DNA from: Puccinia triticina | Taxonomy: Eukaryota; Basidiomycota; Pucciniomycetes; Pucciniales; Pucciniaceae | Direction: 5' to 3' | DNA: 64,000 bases | Assembly: GCF_026914185.1 (NCBI RefSeq) | Contig: NC_070561.1 | Coordinates: 2,108,001-2,172,000 of the forward strand | Position numbers and translations under genes: made by a program | In this document: piece after piece, positions 1 to 11,700 of the stretch | How positions within the stretch are numbered: position 1 is the stretch's first letter | Layout: every line of letters starts with the position of its first letter | Notes under the pieces: generated by a model | What the model was told of the DNA's origin: nothing | What the model saw: the letters and a program-made list of their open reading frames with translations, nothing else | Databases searched by the model: none

Positions 1-460
1 GATATTCCCTCGCCCTGTTCTTCCCCCGTCCCTCCCGCCTCGTCTCGCTCATTAGACCATGCACCCCTCTCTCCACTTCCTCACACACCCTTCCACATAT
101 TTTCCGCTAGTCGATTTCCCTTGCCTTTCTTGCGCCAGCGGCCGCCTTTTTATCGCTCTTTATGCCGCCTGTGCGGCGCGTTCGTCTCCGCCGCTGCGTG
201 CTGTAATGCTGCCTGTTTCTTTCTCGTGTTGTGTTCCTGTTGTCGCGCCTGTTGTATGCAATTGAATAGAGGGCCCCCGTGATTGTATCATGGACGGGTG
301 TTTATATCGGGGCATCCCATTCCTGCTGGTCCCGCTGGCGGTCCTTTCTCAGCCCAGTGCTCGCGAAGGTCTGACAGCCGGAAGCGCTGCGTCTGTGCCT
401 CCCGCGTGCCCCAGAGTTTAGCCACCACGAACGACACCGCCCGAAGGCCTCGATCACAAC
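1..460. other. Upstream region of the first gene
   Basis: GC-rich, pyrimidine-rich sequence with no convincing coding exon. The short open frames here show no recognisable domain and overlap in conflicting frames. It is probably the promoter and 5' leader of the gene starting at 461, and could include the end of a gene lying to the left. Confidence 0.4.
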
Positions 461-3392
461 ATGACGCCTGCGAGCTTCCGGCTGAGCGCCCAGCTGGTCA
501 CGCCCCTCTCCCGAGCCCTGTCCGCCCGCCCTGCTCGTCCCGCGTGGCACCCCAATGCGAGAGGCCCACGCCTGGCGTCCTACAGCTCCGCCGGCTCCTC
601 TTCCTCCAGCCAACAGCAGCAGGAGCGCCCGTCTTCTTCCTGGACCGACGGCGTCGCGGCCCAGGCCGTCTTCGGCTCCTTGGGCGGCGTCCTCATCCTC
701 GGATTCGGCGGGTCAGTCCTCCTCCTCCTCCAGCTCAGGCTCCTGTTTGTGTACCCGGTTCGGACGGGCTTATCTGCGTGTCCCTCGGCCTTCCAGGTAT
801 CTCTACCACACTTGGTATGTCTTCGGCCCGCTCGTTGGCCTCCGTCCCTGCGCTCTAAGTCTGATCGCCCCGGCGTCGTCGCTCGTAGGTATAAATACTC
901 GGTCTTGCAGAAGATGGCCGTCGCTTTCGAGCCCGGTCAGTCTCCTCGTCCCCCCCTTCGTCAACGACCACCACGAAAAACCCCTGACATAAGCGAAACA
1001 CTTTGACACACGACGGAAGGGTACGATCCAGTGTTGGTCTTGAACAAGGCGTCCGAGCGAGTGCCCCGCAAGCCCGAGCTGTCGCGGCCGAGCTACAAGC
1101 CCGGTGTGAGCACGGAGGAAGATGATGGGTGTCCGGAGGGCGAGGATGAAGAGCAGGTGGAAGAGGTGGTGTGGATTGCCCGGCGGGAGCAGGAGCTCAT
1201 CGACCAGATCATCCACGGAAAACTTGCGGGACAGTATTGGCTCATCACTGGTAACCAGTCCCATCCTACATCTCGCTCTCTCGATCTTGACCCTGTATTC
1301 TTCCTGCTCTGTAGGCCCCAAAGGCACCGGCAAGTTCTCGCTCATTGCGGACGCTATGACTCGGAACCAAGCCGATGGTCAGTCTTCCATCCAACACAAG
1401 CCCCTTCCAGGGCTCTCGTCCCTCCTGACAGCACCAAACACATCCCCAGAACTCACCCAAAACCATGCTTTTTTTTCTTCTGTGTGCGAGGGCAGGGGTT
1501 GCGGTGTGTGAATGCAGTGATAACTTGGAGATCTTTAGGCTTCGGTTGGGCAAATGTCTCAATTTCGAGTATGCGGAAGATTATATCGGCGGCTTGTTCT
1601 CCAGGAGAGATCCTAGGGAAGGTGGCCCGTTGGTCGACATCGAGGTCCTTTTCTTCCCCCTCCACTTCGCGCTCTATTATATAACTGATTTTTCTCCACT
1701 TCGAAATATTACAATTCTCTGGGCATCAGCGCGCGTTGAATAAATTGGAAAAGGTCGGCTTGGTTTTCTCTCCCGATCTCCGCGCCTATCACTCTGGACT
1801 AACTCTCACCGATTCTTAACCAAAGGTTGCTGTTGATTATCACACGAAACACCTGCGGCCATTGATCTTAGTTTTCAACAACATACAGTTCAGTCCCCGA
1901 TTTACCCAGCTTTATGTAGATTGAGGGCAGCGGAGACTGAGCACGACCATGTGGGGGCGTTGGCAGCCATCTGCGCCAGGACGAGGGCTCGTACAGTCTG
2001 CTCCTGCAGCTGCAACAGCGAGCCGAGTCGTGGTCGCAGGCGGGGATCGTGACGATCGTGTTTTGCTCAGACGACCATTGGCCGTACGCCTCGCTGAAGA
2101 AGAACGCCTCGCGGATGTCGGTCCTGACCGTCAAGGACCTCACCAAGCAGGAGGCCGTCCGCGCCATCCGCACCGAGCGCATGAAGCTCTGGCGCGAAGC
2201 CCGGCCCGCCGACGATCCCGAGATCGAAGCTCTGTGGACGCTCGTCGGCGGCCGGATCGCTCATTTGAGTGGCTGCATGAAACATAAGGATATGCTTCAC
2301 GCTGCTAAGCTTATCATCGAGAGGGAAAAACAATGGCTTCTATCTCGGATCGGCTTGATTGTTGTACGTATGAGCGACCTTTGTCTTTCGTTTTCTTGCC
2401 CATACCTCAATCCTTAACGTACAACCATGAAGACTAAGAGTTCCTCCTCTTATTTTGCTAGGACTGTGACGATGGTGAGCATCAAGCGTTGAGTTCTAGT
2501 TTTTTCGAAGATCTGATTGGTTTTTCTTCCCAAATTTCTACTTTGATGTGGACTGTCAGACGTCATGGATGAACAGAAATGGGCGTCCGCATCCTTTCTA
2601 CTGATGCAGGCCTTGGTCAAGAATGCCGAAGAAACCGCTGCATCGCAGCCCGGCTCTGCACACCACTCGCACTATCCGAAGGGGATCCCATACTCGGTGG
2701 CCCGGCAGGTGATGGTATGTATCTGAGTTGCTCATCCTTCGAGCGTCTGTCTGCATATCAAGAGCTTCGAGACTGCCCAAGAAACACTAAGATGCCTCGT
2801 GATGGGCCAGACTCGTACGGACTTCCTTTCACAATTAGACCACGAAAATATGATCTCTATCGACACTGATTATCAGTAAGTTTGCAAACACATATCACCA
2901 TTTTTTTCCCCCGTTTGATAGAAAGGGAAAGAGATGGTTGAAATGTGTGTCTAATGGGCGATCCGGGGAAGAAGTATCAAGCCCAACTCGATCGTGCTCT
3001 TGAACGTGATCAGGGAGCTCTGCAGCGAGCCGGATTTCCAAGCGCGATTGGATAGCGTGTTGGAGCGCATTGGGGATATCGAGAGTCTGGGCCGGACGAG
3101 GGAGCTGCTCTGGAAATCGGTACGTCAACACCACCCCCCGCACTTCCTTGTCGTCGAATAGTCCCCCACCCATCGCTTCCCTTCTCGTCCTCGCACATCG
3201 CCACATCGGTTCGATGCTCATCATTCGCGTGTGTTTGCTGCTTGTGCATAGGGCAAGGATGGGCATGGGGTCATGAATATCAAGATCGAGGACCGGCGAC
3301 AGGTGTGATGGGCCACTCTCCCACTATCCAGGCACCCGTTTGAGCGCTCCCGTTCGTCCGTTGTATGTATATCCTTTTTCTTGTAGAAATAG
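461..3392 (+). CDS. Fungal mitochondrial AAA-type P-loop protein with C-terminal winged helix
   Basis: Exons, rebuilt by reading frame and GT-AG sites: 461-711, 739-750, 797-818, 911-935, 1020-1250, 1315-1377, 1496-1644, 1730-1753, 1826-1887, 1967-2363, 2462-2474, 2560-2714, 2811-2875, 2972-3119, 3252-3302, 3387-3392. They total 1674 nt, 557 residues, and every junction keeps phase. The first 55 residues are rich in Arg, Ser and Ala with few acidic residues, as in a mitochondrial presequence. A membrane-like segment follows (about residues 68-90), then YLYHTW and AFEPG. Walker A GPKGTGKFS sits near residues 181-189. The Walker-B-like strand reads LILVFNNIH and is followed by HLRQDEG and LLLQLQQRAESW. 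The C-terminal part (DDVMDEQKW, IPYSVARQVM, ESLGRTRELLWKSG) fits the winged-helix tail of a fungal AAA family of unknown detailed function. A mitochondrial ATPase role is inferred. The 12-, 22-, 25-, 13- and 6-nt exons are the least certain. Confidence 0.8.
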
Positions 3393-4529
3393 CGAAGGGC
3401 AATGGCGTCCATGCGCGAGCAGTCGGTCTCCTATATCGCTATCGAAGCAATTAGTTGCCTCGATCTGCTAGATTTGCAATGCACCAAACCAACAAAATTG
3501 TATGTATGTAGCTAGGATCACCGAAGAACACATTGCCGGCAGGCGCTGCAAGCAGCTTTGCAGTCTGCCCGCTCCCCGGGGTGGCTTGCTGCTCGCCGCA
3601 TAGGATCCCTCCTCCCTACTTACCGAAGAGGATTCTTCCCCAGAAAGCCCAGACATTCTGTAACTCGACGCCCCCGGTCAGCTGATACATGCTACCCGGC
3701 TGTCTCACGCTTTTTGTCTCGGGCCCCCGGCAGCCGGAGGTTACGCCATGCCAGCATGCCAGTGAGAAATCCCGGCGCGTGCTCGCTCGGCTCCGAAAGG
3801 GCGGATAAGTAATGGCTCATCAGTGAAAGAGCTCCCTCCCAATGAGCGCGCACACCTTGCGACAAGATGTGCCCGCTTGCCGAGACTGTCTTCCCCGGTG
3901 AGGAGGTGCGAGGCCCTTGCGCCTTCTTGCCGAGGGCCTCCCTCGCCCGGCGTGCCCCATGGGAGGCAGCCAGGACTCTGGCCATGCTGGCCGAGGACGG
4001 CGGCTCCACGCCGAGTGTGTCCGCCTCAAGAGGCACCTGCTTTCCGTGGAGAATCCCCCCTTGACCGGCCGGAGTGGACTCCTAGGGGGACGCTTGGAAG
4101 CTGGAAGTGCCGTGCGTTGCTAGTGCGCCTCGGAATATTAACGTGGGGGTTGTGCGTGTCTCATTGTTGCCAGCTTCGCCCGCTGAGCTGGAAAATCCGT
4201 CAATTGGTGATCCCGTTTTCTGCATCAGTGTCTGACATGGGCCGTCGAGATGTGAAGGGAGCACGATGGGAGGATCAAGGATGTGAACATAGAGGGACGT
4301 CTGCGGCACCCTGCGTCACACTTTCCTCGCGACGCGCAATGATTTCCCAGATGGCTGTAATTATCCCACCACTGGCATGTTCCAGCTTGCATAAATACCT
4401 ATTGACCACATCGACGCTATTCGCCTTCATCCGTCCTCATCAAGCTCGTCTGATACTTCAGGAGCATCTGGTCTGTCACCACAATAAACTCGAGAGATTC
4501 ACCCAACATCAAAAATCCAACCACTAAAC
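3393..4529. other. Intergenic region with promoter of the Kre9/KNH gene
   Basis: About 1.1 kb without a credible coding exon. Open frames exist (one of about 230 codons ends near 4527), but their composition is not protein-like and they run through an apparent TATA box and pyrimidine-rich leader. The last 150 bp resemble a fungal core promoter and 5' UTR for the gene at 4530. Confidence 0.5.
4388..4398 (+). promoter_or_regulatory. TATA-like box upstream of the Kre9/KNH gene
   Basis: The sequence TTGCATAAATACC lies about 135 bp before the ATG and is followed by a C/T-rich leader ending in an A-rich start context (CTAAACATG). Spacing and composition fit a fungal core promoter. The transcription start is not known. 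Confidence 0.45.
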
Positions 4530-5290
4530 ATGTTGAACGTCATTGCTATCGTATACTTGGCACTCCTCGGCACGGTGTATTCTGGTGAGCGATTTCTTGG
4601 TTCTTTGGTTTCTGTGTGCTCGAAGGAACAATCATCAACCGCGTGACGAAGGAAAACTCACATTGGCTGATCTTTCTCAATAGCCGTTACACCCACTGGA
4701 CCCGGTCCGAATGAAATTTTCCGAGAAGGCCAGCCATGCAAGATTTCTTGGAACCTAGACACCAGCAACAAATGGAAAAGCTTTTCGGTCGACCTGATGA
4801 GCGGCTCCAACTTCAACATGAACGTTGTCAAGAACGTCTTCAAAGGAATGGACGGGACCAAAGGCCCAGCCTCGTACTCCGCGCCTTGCTCCAAAGTCAC
4901 CCCGAACTCTGCGGTGAATAATCTTTCTTCCGTCGGGGGTTTTTTTTTTCTCTTTTAAAACACCGGCTTGTTGCTACTAGGAACTGACACGAGCTTCCTT
5001 GCAAATTCCTGGTTAAATCGAAATAACTGCTCAGATTTACTTTTACCAATTTAACCAGGCAGGCGAAGAACCTGCTTGGACGACAAGGTTCACGATCGCC
5101 TCTCTGGCCGGAAAATTCACTGCTCCTGCGAATGCCACGTGAGTCAGACATGAGTCAGACACTTCGTGAAATTTGTAACAAAACATTGGTCGCTACAAGG
5201 CAGCGATGTGCTGATCGAGATATTGGTTTTAGGCAACCGGACCACAAACCCATCCCTTGGGGAGTTGGTCATCTGCAGGGAGCCAAATGA
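4530..5290 (+). CDS. Secreted Kre9/KNH-like (Ser-Thr-rich GPI-family N-terminal domain) protein
   Basis: Exons 4530-4584, 4684-4913, 5035-5138 and 5233-5290 give 148 residues with all phases consistent. Residues 1-18 (MLNVIAIVYLALLGTVYS) form a typical signal peptide, and the first intron falls right after it. The mature part is one Kre9/KNH-type beta-sandwich domain: REGQPCKISWNLD, SFSVDLMSGSNFNMN, the Cys in SAPCSKVTPNSA, IYFYQFN, WTTRFTIAS and the terminal PIPWGVGHL. Family members are extracellular or cell-wall proteins, some linked to beta-1,6-glucan assembly. This copy ends straight after the domain and lacks the usual Ser/Thr-rich tail and GPI signal, so it is probably a soluble secreted protein. 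Stop is TGA at 5288-5290. Confidence 0.88.
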
Positions 5291-5749
5291 GAAGCTCTGG
5301 GCTCACGAGCTTGTGGGTCTCAGTTTCCCCATCTCTCAAAACTCATGATTCCCTATGTGTTGACCCATTGTTTTCCCAGGTTGCTGCACTGAGTTAACAG
5401 TTATTGCAGTCTCAGTGTGTTTATAGCCAATCTGACACTGCGTGTTCACAATACACATTGTGCAGCCAGGCCTTTTCTTTCTATTCTACTAGTACATCTA
5501 TGTTTGAAGATTCTTCGGCCGCTCGCCACTTTTCCTTTCATCAGCCCATGTGTTTTAGTCGTCACTTTGTCCATTGCTTTTCTTTCACTGACTAACACCT
5601 GTGACATATACGTGTGCTTAGATTAGATGTCACATGTCACTAAAACATCAAGACAATCTGAGTTGTCTTGCCACATTTCCCTTGCTTAAGACACATTTCA
5701 ACTTTAAGGAATATTCACAGGTCGAAACAAATTGAGGAATGAAACCGAG
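5291..5749. other. Short intergenic region
   Basis: AT-richer sequence between two same-strand genes. No coding exon, repeat or clear TATA box was identified. Confidence 0.4.
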
Positions 5750-6706
5750 ATGAACATTCGTCAAGCATCCCTCAAATCTAACAGTCGCACATCTTCATCC
5801 ACATCCAAAAGATCCGTGCCCCACGATCCAGGGCAACCCAAAGTTTCGCAGCCAAAAAAGAAATCGAAAAAGTCACCTCACCCACATACTGCTCACGTCA
5901 ATGAACGCGACATCTTGCCAAGTAGCGCATTGTTATCCAAGCTTTCCGAGGTTTCAACTTATCATCGGGCCCTTCTCTTGAAAAAGCACCAAGAAACAGA
6001 ATTACGCGAGCTCGACCAATTACTCTCGAACGCGCCATTTTCTAAGTCTAAAAATGAGCAATCGAATTCGAAGGACAGGCTACTAAGAGTCCTACGCTGG
6101 AAGCTGCTTCGCGGCCAATTCCGGGCGACTCTGCCGGCTCTAGTTTCTCAGAACTCGACTGAAAGCGTGGACAAGGTGATCGAAAACGCCCTCGAGCTGC
6201 TGAGCGCTTGTCGGACTGTTGATCAAGCCTTGCAATCGGGCGCTCTCACCACGATGTGCGAGCTCAGAGGGATCGGGCCAGCCACGGCTGCCGGTAAGCT
6301 TTTCTTTTTCTGATCAGGAGTTGCCAGCTATCCGAGTGAACTAAAGCAATCACTATTTTGCGATTCATATCCTTCAGCCTTTCTGTCGTTCGAAGCGCCG
6401 GATCTAATCGCCGTCTTCTCAGACGAAGCCGCCTCGTTCTTCGAAAACAGTCTGGGTCCAATCAAGTACACCCTCCCTTTCTATAAGAGATTTGTTGAGT
6501 GTATGCAAGTGACGCTTCAGGAGTTTGCCGGACTGGACAACAGCTGGGATTTGCGTCGTTTGGAAAGGGCGTTGTGGACATTTAGAGTACTCGAAAAGTA
6601 TATGACGACGGAGGAATGGAATCAGCTGATCAGTCCTACGAATATCCAGCCGGAGCCTTCTCGCACAACGTCCGACTTTTCCCCGGGCCAATCAGACCAT
6701 CCATAG
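5750..6706 (+). CDS. Conserved fungal protein with helix-hairpin-helix-like motif
   Basis: Two exons, 5750-6293 and 6378-6706, encode 290 residues. The first ATG in frame is at 5750. Residues 1-60 are Ser/Lys-rich with a basic stretch (QPKKKSKKSPH) that could serve in nuclear targeting. The rest looks helical and globular. LRGIGPATAA near residues 172-182, completed across the intron, has the GhGxxTA spacing of helix-hairpin-helix DNA-contact motifs. FSDEAASFF follows 20 residues later, a pair seen in a widespread uncharacterised fungal family. A nuclear or DNA-associated role is inferred only. The tail after residue 265 is Pro/Ser-rich. Splice sites GTAAGC and TTCAG are good. Confidence 0.75.
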
Positions 6707-8798
6707 GCGTTGGGATTGCCCGCTTGTCACGTAATTGATCATTTTTCATGACCGCGCAACCAGGTCATAACTATTTCATGAAAGCACCCAGAGCATAACT
6801 CTTTTTCGATGGTCAATCAACCACTTCGTCTCGCAAATTCATTCTCTTTTTCTCAAGCAATGTGGGTTTTATGTAACTTCTATTTTCGATCTGTTGGGCC
6901 AAATATATTATGTTGTACTTATTCTCAATGAGGCGTCGATGTTATCGACGGTTCAGATTTGAAAGCATCTCCCTTTTGCAAGCTCTCTGACGGTAAGTGA
7001 AACCAGTCTCCCAGTAAGGATACATCCTTGCAGGGCTAGTCCAAGCTGTACCAACTTGCCAGGGTCTTTGCTGGGCAATTATTTTGGCAACCGAGGTTTG
7101 AACGGTTGGACAACCCCAACCATTTCTCCCTCAACCGGAGCAGCAGACCCAAAGGTTGTGTCAAATTTTGATCTTGTTGATGTGCTGGCTGTGTCAGAGC
7201 TGCTCAACAACAAGCATGGGTCCTGTTATGTTGCATACAAGAAATTCCTTTGGCCGGATCTTGACCTGAACTGCCTTATTAGGCTGCAGGTATTTTTTTT
7301 CTTCAAATCAGAATGTGACAAACACGGCCAAAAGATAGGATAAAAGGAAATAATCATACCATAACAAAGTTGTATGTATGTTACTTCTCCCCTCCCCCAA
7401 TATACGAGCTGGGTCAGCTAAAAGTTTGACACAGGAACTTGCGTGCCCAGGGCAACGCATACGCATTTATGTGCAACACAGCCGAGCGCTTCAACGCCGC
7501 TCGCCTTCTGTGGAGACGTACTCCAGTCAGTAATAGACGAAGCTGTTGACATCACATGACCCACTCCAGAGAAACGGTAAGACTAAATGAGACCAGATTG
7601 CCATAATTTTGTCTGCACCGATATTGGTCCAACACGCAACAAACTGAAGTTGCATCCATCTGAGTGTCTTCTCAGTACAACAACTTGGCAAGGATGGCGC
7701 CGGCCCCTAGATAAGATTGGTCAGGTCACCCACCCATGCATATCATATTTTTTATCCTCGTGGATGATTGTTGAAGCGGTATTGGTCTGGTGGCCGGGAG
7801 GGCATGTGACTTGCCAAAGACGCGTTCTGAGGGATGGCTATACATAAAACACGTAATACTTAACGGTTTAACATTCTGGTTCTCAACTTTGGACTGGCGA
7901 GCTGCAATATAGCCCGGATTTCCATCCCGAGCGTCCCACCGGTTTGTTCCGTCTGTTCCAGAGCGATCGAATCGCCCCGGAATTCCTCTGACGGAGCGGG
8001 GGTTCATTCAGTCTGATCGTTCCTCGAACGTTTCTTTTATCAACCTCATCTCATCTAAATACTTATTTATGTACGAAACGTGCTTTGCCGGAGCGTAGAC
8101 ATTTGTTAGGAAGCTAAAGATTCGTATCAAACACATCTCACAGTGAAAGCTTAACATTCTGGAAATCCTGGTCTCGTCCCAGTTGTTTCGGAGGTCCGGG
8201 GGTTTATATCGATAATTATGTATGCGTGTACAGCAAACCTCAAACGCTGGCTGAAGTAAAACCTTGCCGTGATTACCGAATCACATTACGGTGGCTGCAG
8301 AAATGTAAAGCTCCTAAAAGTTTTTCTTTCTCCCTCTCTACCCCCCGCCTCTACTGTACCCTCATCCCCGTCCATCTTCTCGCCATCGGAGACGCCTAAT
8401 TTCCTCTCTCAATTGCTCTATTGAACAAGGCGACCGAGTGCTACAGCCCCCGCTTAAGGTTTGATACATTTCTTGATCCAACACTGGGGATACATTCAAA
8501 TACATACATATGTTTTATCGCTCGAGCAGAGCTGATTCGCCAGCGCTCTCGAGAACACTCCACAAGTGGACTGTGGACTTGCATGTGCAGTTAAGCTCGG
8601 CAAGACAGCCACACTCTGTCTCTCATCAATCGCGCTATTCCGCTCTGATCCCCATCCCCCTGGCCACACGCATCTCCCCAGCGCTGCCTGGCCAGGCCTT
8701 TTCCAAGTTTCATCCTTGATCCCCAGATGCACAGCGCGAAGGAACGCTGACCTCTCCGTCCCTTTGGCTCTCCAGGACTCGGCTTAAACCCATAGCAA
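6707..8798. other. Intergenic region, 2.1 kb
   Basis: No gene supported. Short open frames around 7056-7343 and 7587-7847 show no recognisable domains or exon chain. No clear inverted repeat was found. The stretch probably contains the terminator of the upstream gene and the promoter of the regulator at 8799, with a pyrimidine-rich block near 8325-8410. Confidence 0.4.
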
Positions 8799-11700
8799 AT
8801 GATGTCATCCCAGCTCCCGCCCAACCAGCTCCCGCCCAACCTAGCTGAAGATGATCTTCATGCGTCCGCTCAAGCTGAACATCAACCCCAGATGGCATCA
8901 ACTTCCGCCCAGGACTTCATCTTCATCGATCCGAGCAATCGATTTCTCCCCATGCCCACCCGCAAAAAAAAGAGAGTTTTCACTTCTTGCAGACAGTGCC
9001 GCAAGAGGCGATGCGCCTGCTCGCGCGAACTTCCTTGTCGGTGTTTTTTTCTTCTCCCTTTTTCACTCCCGGCCTTCTTCTTCTCTCTATATATATGCTC
9101 CTCCGTTCCTAAGAGAATACGTAAATTAATCATCAAGTAAAGAAGCTCAATGAGCCATCGTTGCCACATGGGGCAACATTCATCCCAGCTGTCCAGATTC
9201 AGATAAACCGTACCCACAAAGCTCACCCATTTCCTCTTCCTTCTTTCTGGAAACCCCTATCTTCAACCTTGTGTGAACATATTCTGCATGGGTCCTCCCG
9301 TAGGTTTCGCCTGTGTCTCCAGGGGAGAAGGTGATCAATGCGATTGGACAGGTGCAAGTCCTCAATTCATCAAGTCCAAAGGTCAAGTCCACCGGGACCA
9401 CTTCTTGAGCAGGCAAGAGAACCCTGCCCGCCTCAGGATCCAGCAAGACATTCAGGCCCTCGACACCCGTGTTGAATATCTCCTCGATCTCGTCAAGCAA
9501 CACACTCCATCCTCCACCGCCGCAGTCACCAAACCGGAAATAGTGCCGGTGACAAATTATCATGTCGACGATATTGCAACCCAGCTCAGTCGGTTCACCT
9601 TAAACCAAGCCATACCCCAGCTACCGATCGAGCGACCCTTGTCAAACCCTAACGCTCAAATCTCGGTCAAAGAGGTATACATTTCTTCTTCTTTTTCCAG
9701 AAAAAACTACAAACTTACACCTCTGCTTTGCTTGCACGCAGGTTGAAGAATATGCACAAGAGGAAGAAAGGAAAGCCAAGCCCGCCGTGTTCACGTTCAA
9801 CATGGGATCTGGTAGTCCGGTGACTCCACCTGGTTTGAACAAACAGAACCTTGTCTCATCATCTACCACCTCGCCGATTTTGCAAGGTCTGCTTGGCATT
9901 GGAAAAGGTCCCACCACATTTGAGGGCATCATGGCAGAGCTGCCTAATTGCATCCAGATCAAGGCATGTCTGGAACAGTTTGAATACCACAGAGCTTGGA
10001 TGCGTACGTGGATATTCAATAACCTCTTTCGCAATGCTGTGATGATACCTGACTATCAACTTTCTATGCTTCTCGTATGGAAAATCCTCTCCCCGGTCAA
10101 AAACACCATGATTGGTGGTGAGTGCTTGCAAAAACTTGCGTTTCCTATGGGCTTTACGATAGCTGAAGATTTCTGTGTATAACAGGTTGACTGTTTTTAG
10201 ACCGGATCCTTCATCGTCCCACTTTCTGGGAACAAGTTTATGACCAAATCAAGCGCAACTTTTCGTACACGGATCAGCGAGCCCAAGCACACTGGCTAGC
10301 CATTTTGTTTTCCGTTTGTGGATTGGGCTTATTCAATAACGTCGTCCAATCAGAGTCGGCTTTGAAGAACTACGAACTGCCCACTTCAGTCAAAGGCCAG
10401 CGCGCCTTAGCCTTGCGCTGGTTTAGAGCCGCAACAAGCTGTTTGGAAGTTGGCAGTTGAGTCTCTCGGCCGTTACCATTAAGTCACAAGCATCCAATCC
10501 CATTCAAGCTACTGACGATTTCCTCTCTTCTGTGGTACCTTATTGCTTCGGCCGATTCAGAATTCGAAGCGGCACCCAGTGTCGATTCAATATCTGCCAT
10601 GGCAATCTTGGCTCAGCTTCCTCTGTAATTATAGTTTCTAATTCACCATGTCCACAGTCGTTCATCACCTCCACTCCCCTGCATACAGCTCATACGCACA
10701 TAATGAACAATGTGAACTTATATTGTTTTCTCTCTCCTCAATCACGAATACTTTTCCTATTAGGTATACGTCGGTTAGTGGGCTCCCGTATCTCATCAGA
10801 TCACCCTTTGGAATCATCAAGTCTGATTAGAATTATCCTTACCTTTGCACAGAACGGAGAGACGCTGGGATTGGCGTTGGACTTCATAGGAAAAGCTATA
10901 GATCTATCAATGAAGATAGACTTAGTAAGTTTGGTCAAACTGCTTGATCGAAAAAAAAAACATCCCTGATGCAATAAACCATCTAGCACATCGATCCAGA
11001 TTTGCATCCGATACATCAACACGCTACTGCCTTGGCGAAGCAAAATCGAAGGAGGTTGATGGTTGCCTTGTTATGCCAGCATTATAAAATGGGCGGATTG
11101 CTGTGCCAAGAACACGGACTGCGGCCTCTTTCGCAGTTTTCGGGCCTTGAGCTACCGCTTGACCAATTTGACGAAGACTTCGATTCAGTTGATGGCCATC
11201 TGAAGACGCCCCGCGCTCCTCGATCTACTCACACCATCATGACCGGGGTTCGATGTCGATTCCAAGTATCCCGGATCTCACAAGAAATCGGCATCATGTT
11301 CGGCAACCCTGCCGAGCCTCCAACACATGAAAAAGTCTTGGCCATCCACAAAAAGCTCAAAGACCTGGAATTCGAGTGGCCTGAGACCATACAGACACAG
11401 TTCAATCCAGCGACTTGCGCATTCACGCCCCCATTCAAACTGTTACCGACAAGCTCGCCAGGTCGGCAGGTTCTGCTTATCGATAGGTTGGGCTGTTTTG
11501 CGGTTTTTGCGGCGGCGATGATCCGGCTTCACAGAGGCTTCTTGATGGAAGTTGACGGCGCCCCTATCGAAGACCTCAAAATGCATCGTGAACAGGTCTA
11601 CTACTATGGAAGTTAGTACTTTCTTTCAATTGCTTTTTCTTGAGATCAATCACACCAACTATTTCCTCTCTTCCGTCGCCACAGGAGCTATGCTGGCTAT

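Noticed and set aside
283..1006. Long unspliced frames over the start of the AAA gene
   Set aside because: They run through introns supported by phase and family motifs. Only the spliced chain gives the conserved protein.
3823..4527. A 234-codon frame upstream of the Kre9/KNH gene
   Set aside because: It has no domain, covers the apparent promoter and leader, and overlaps conflicting frames.
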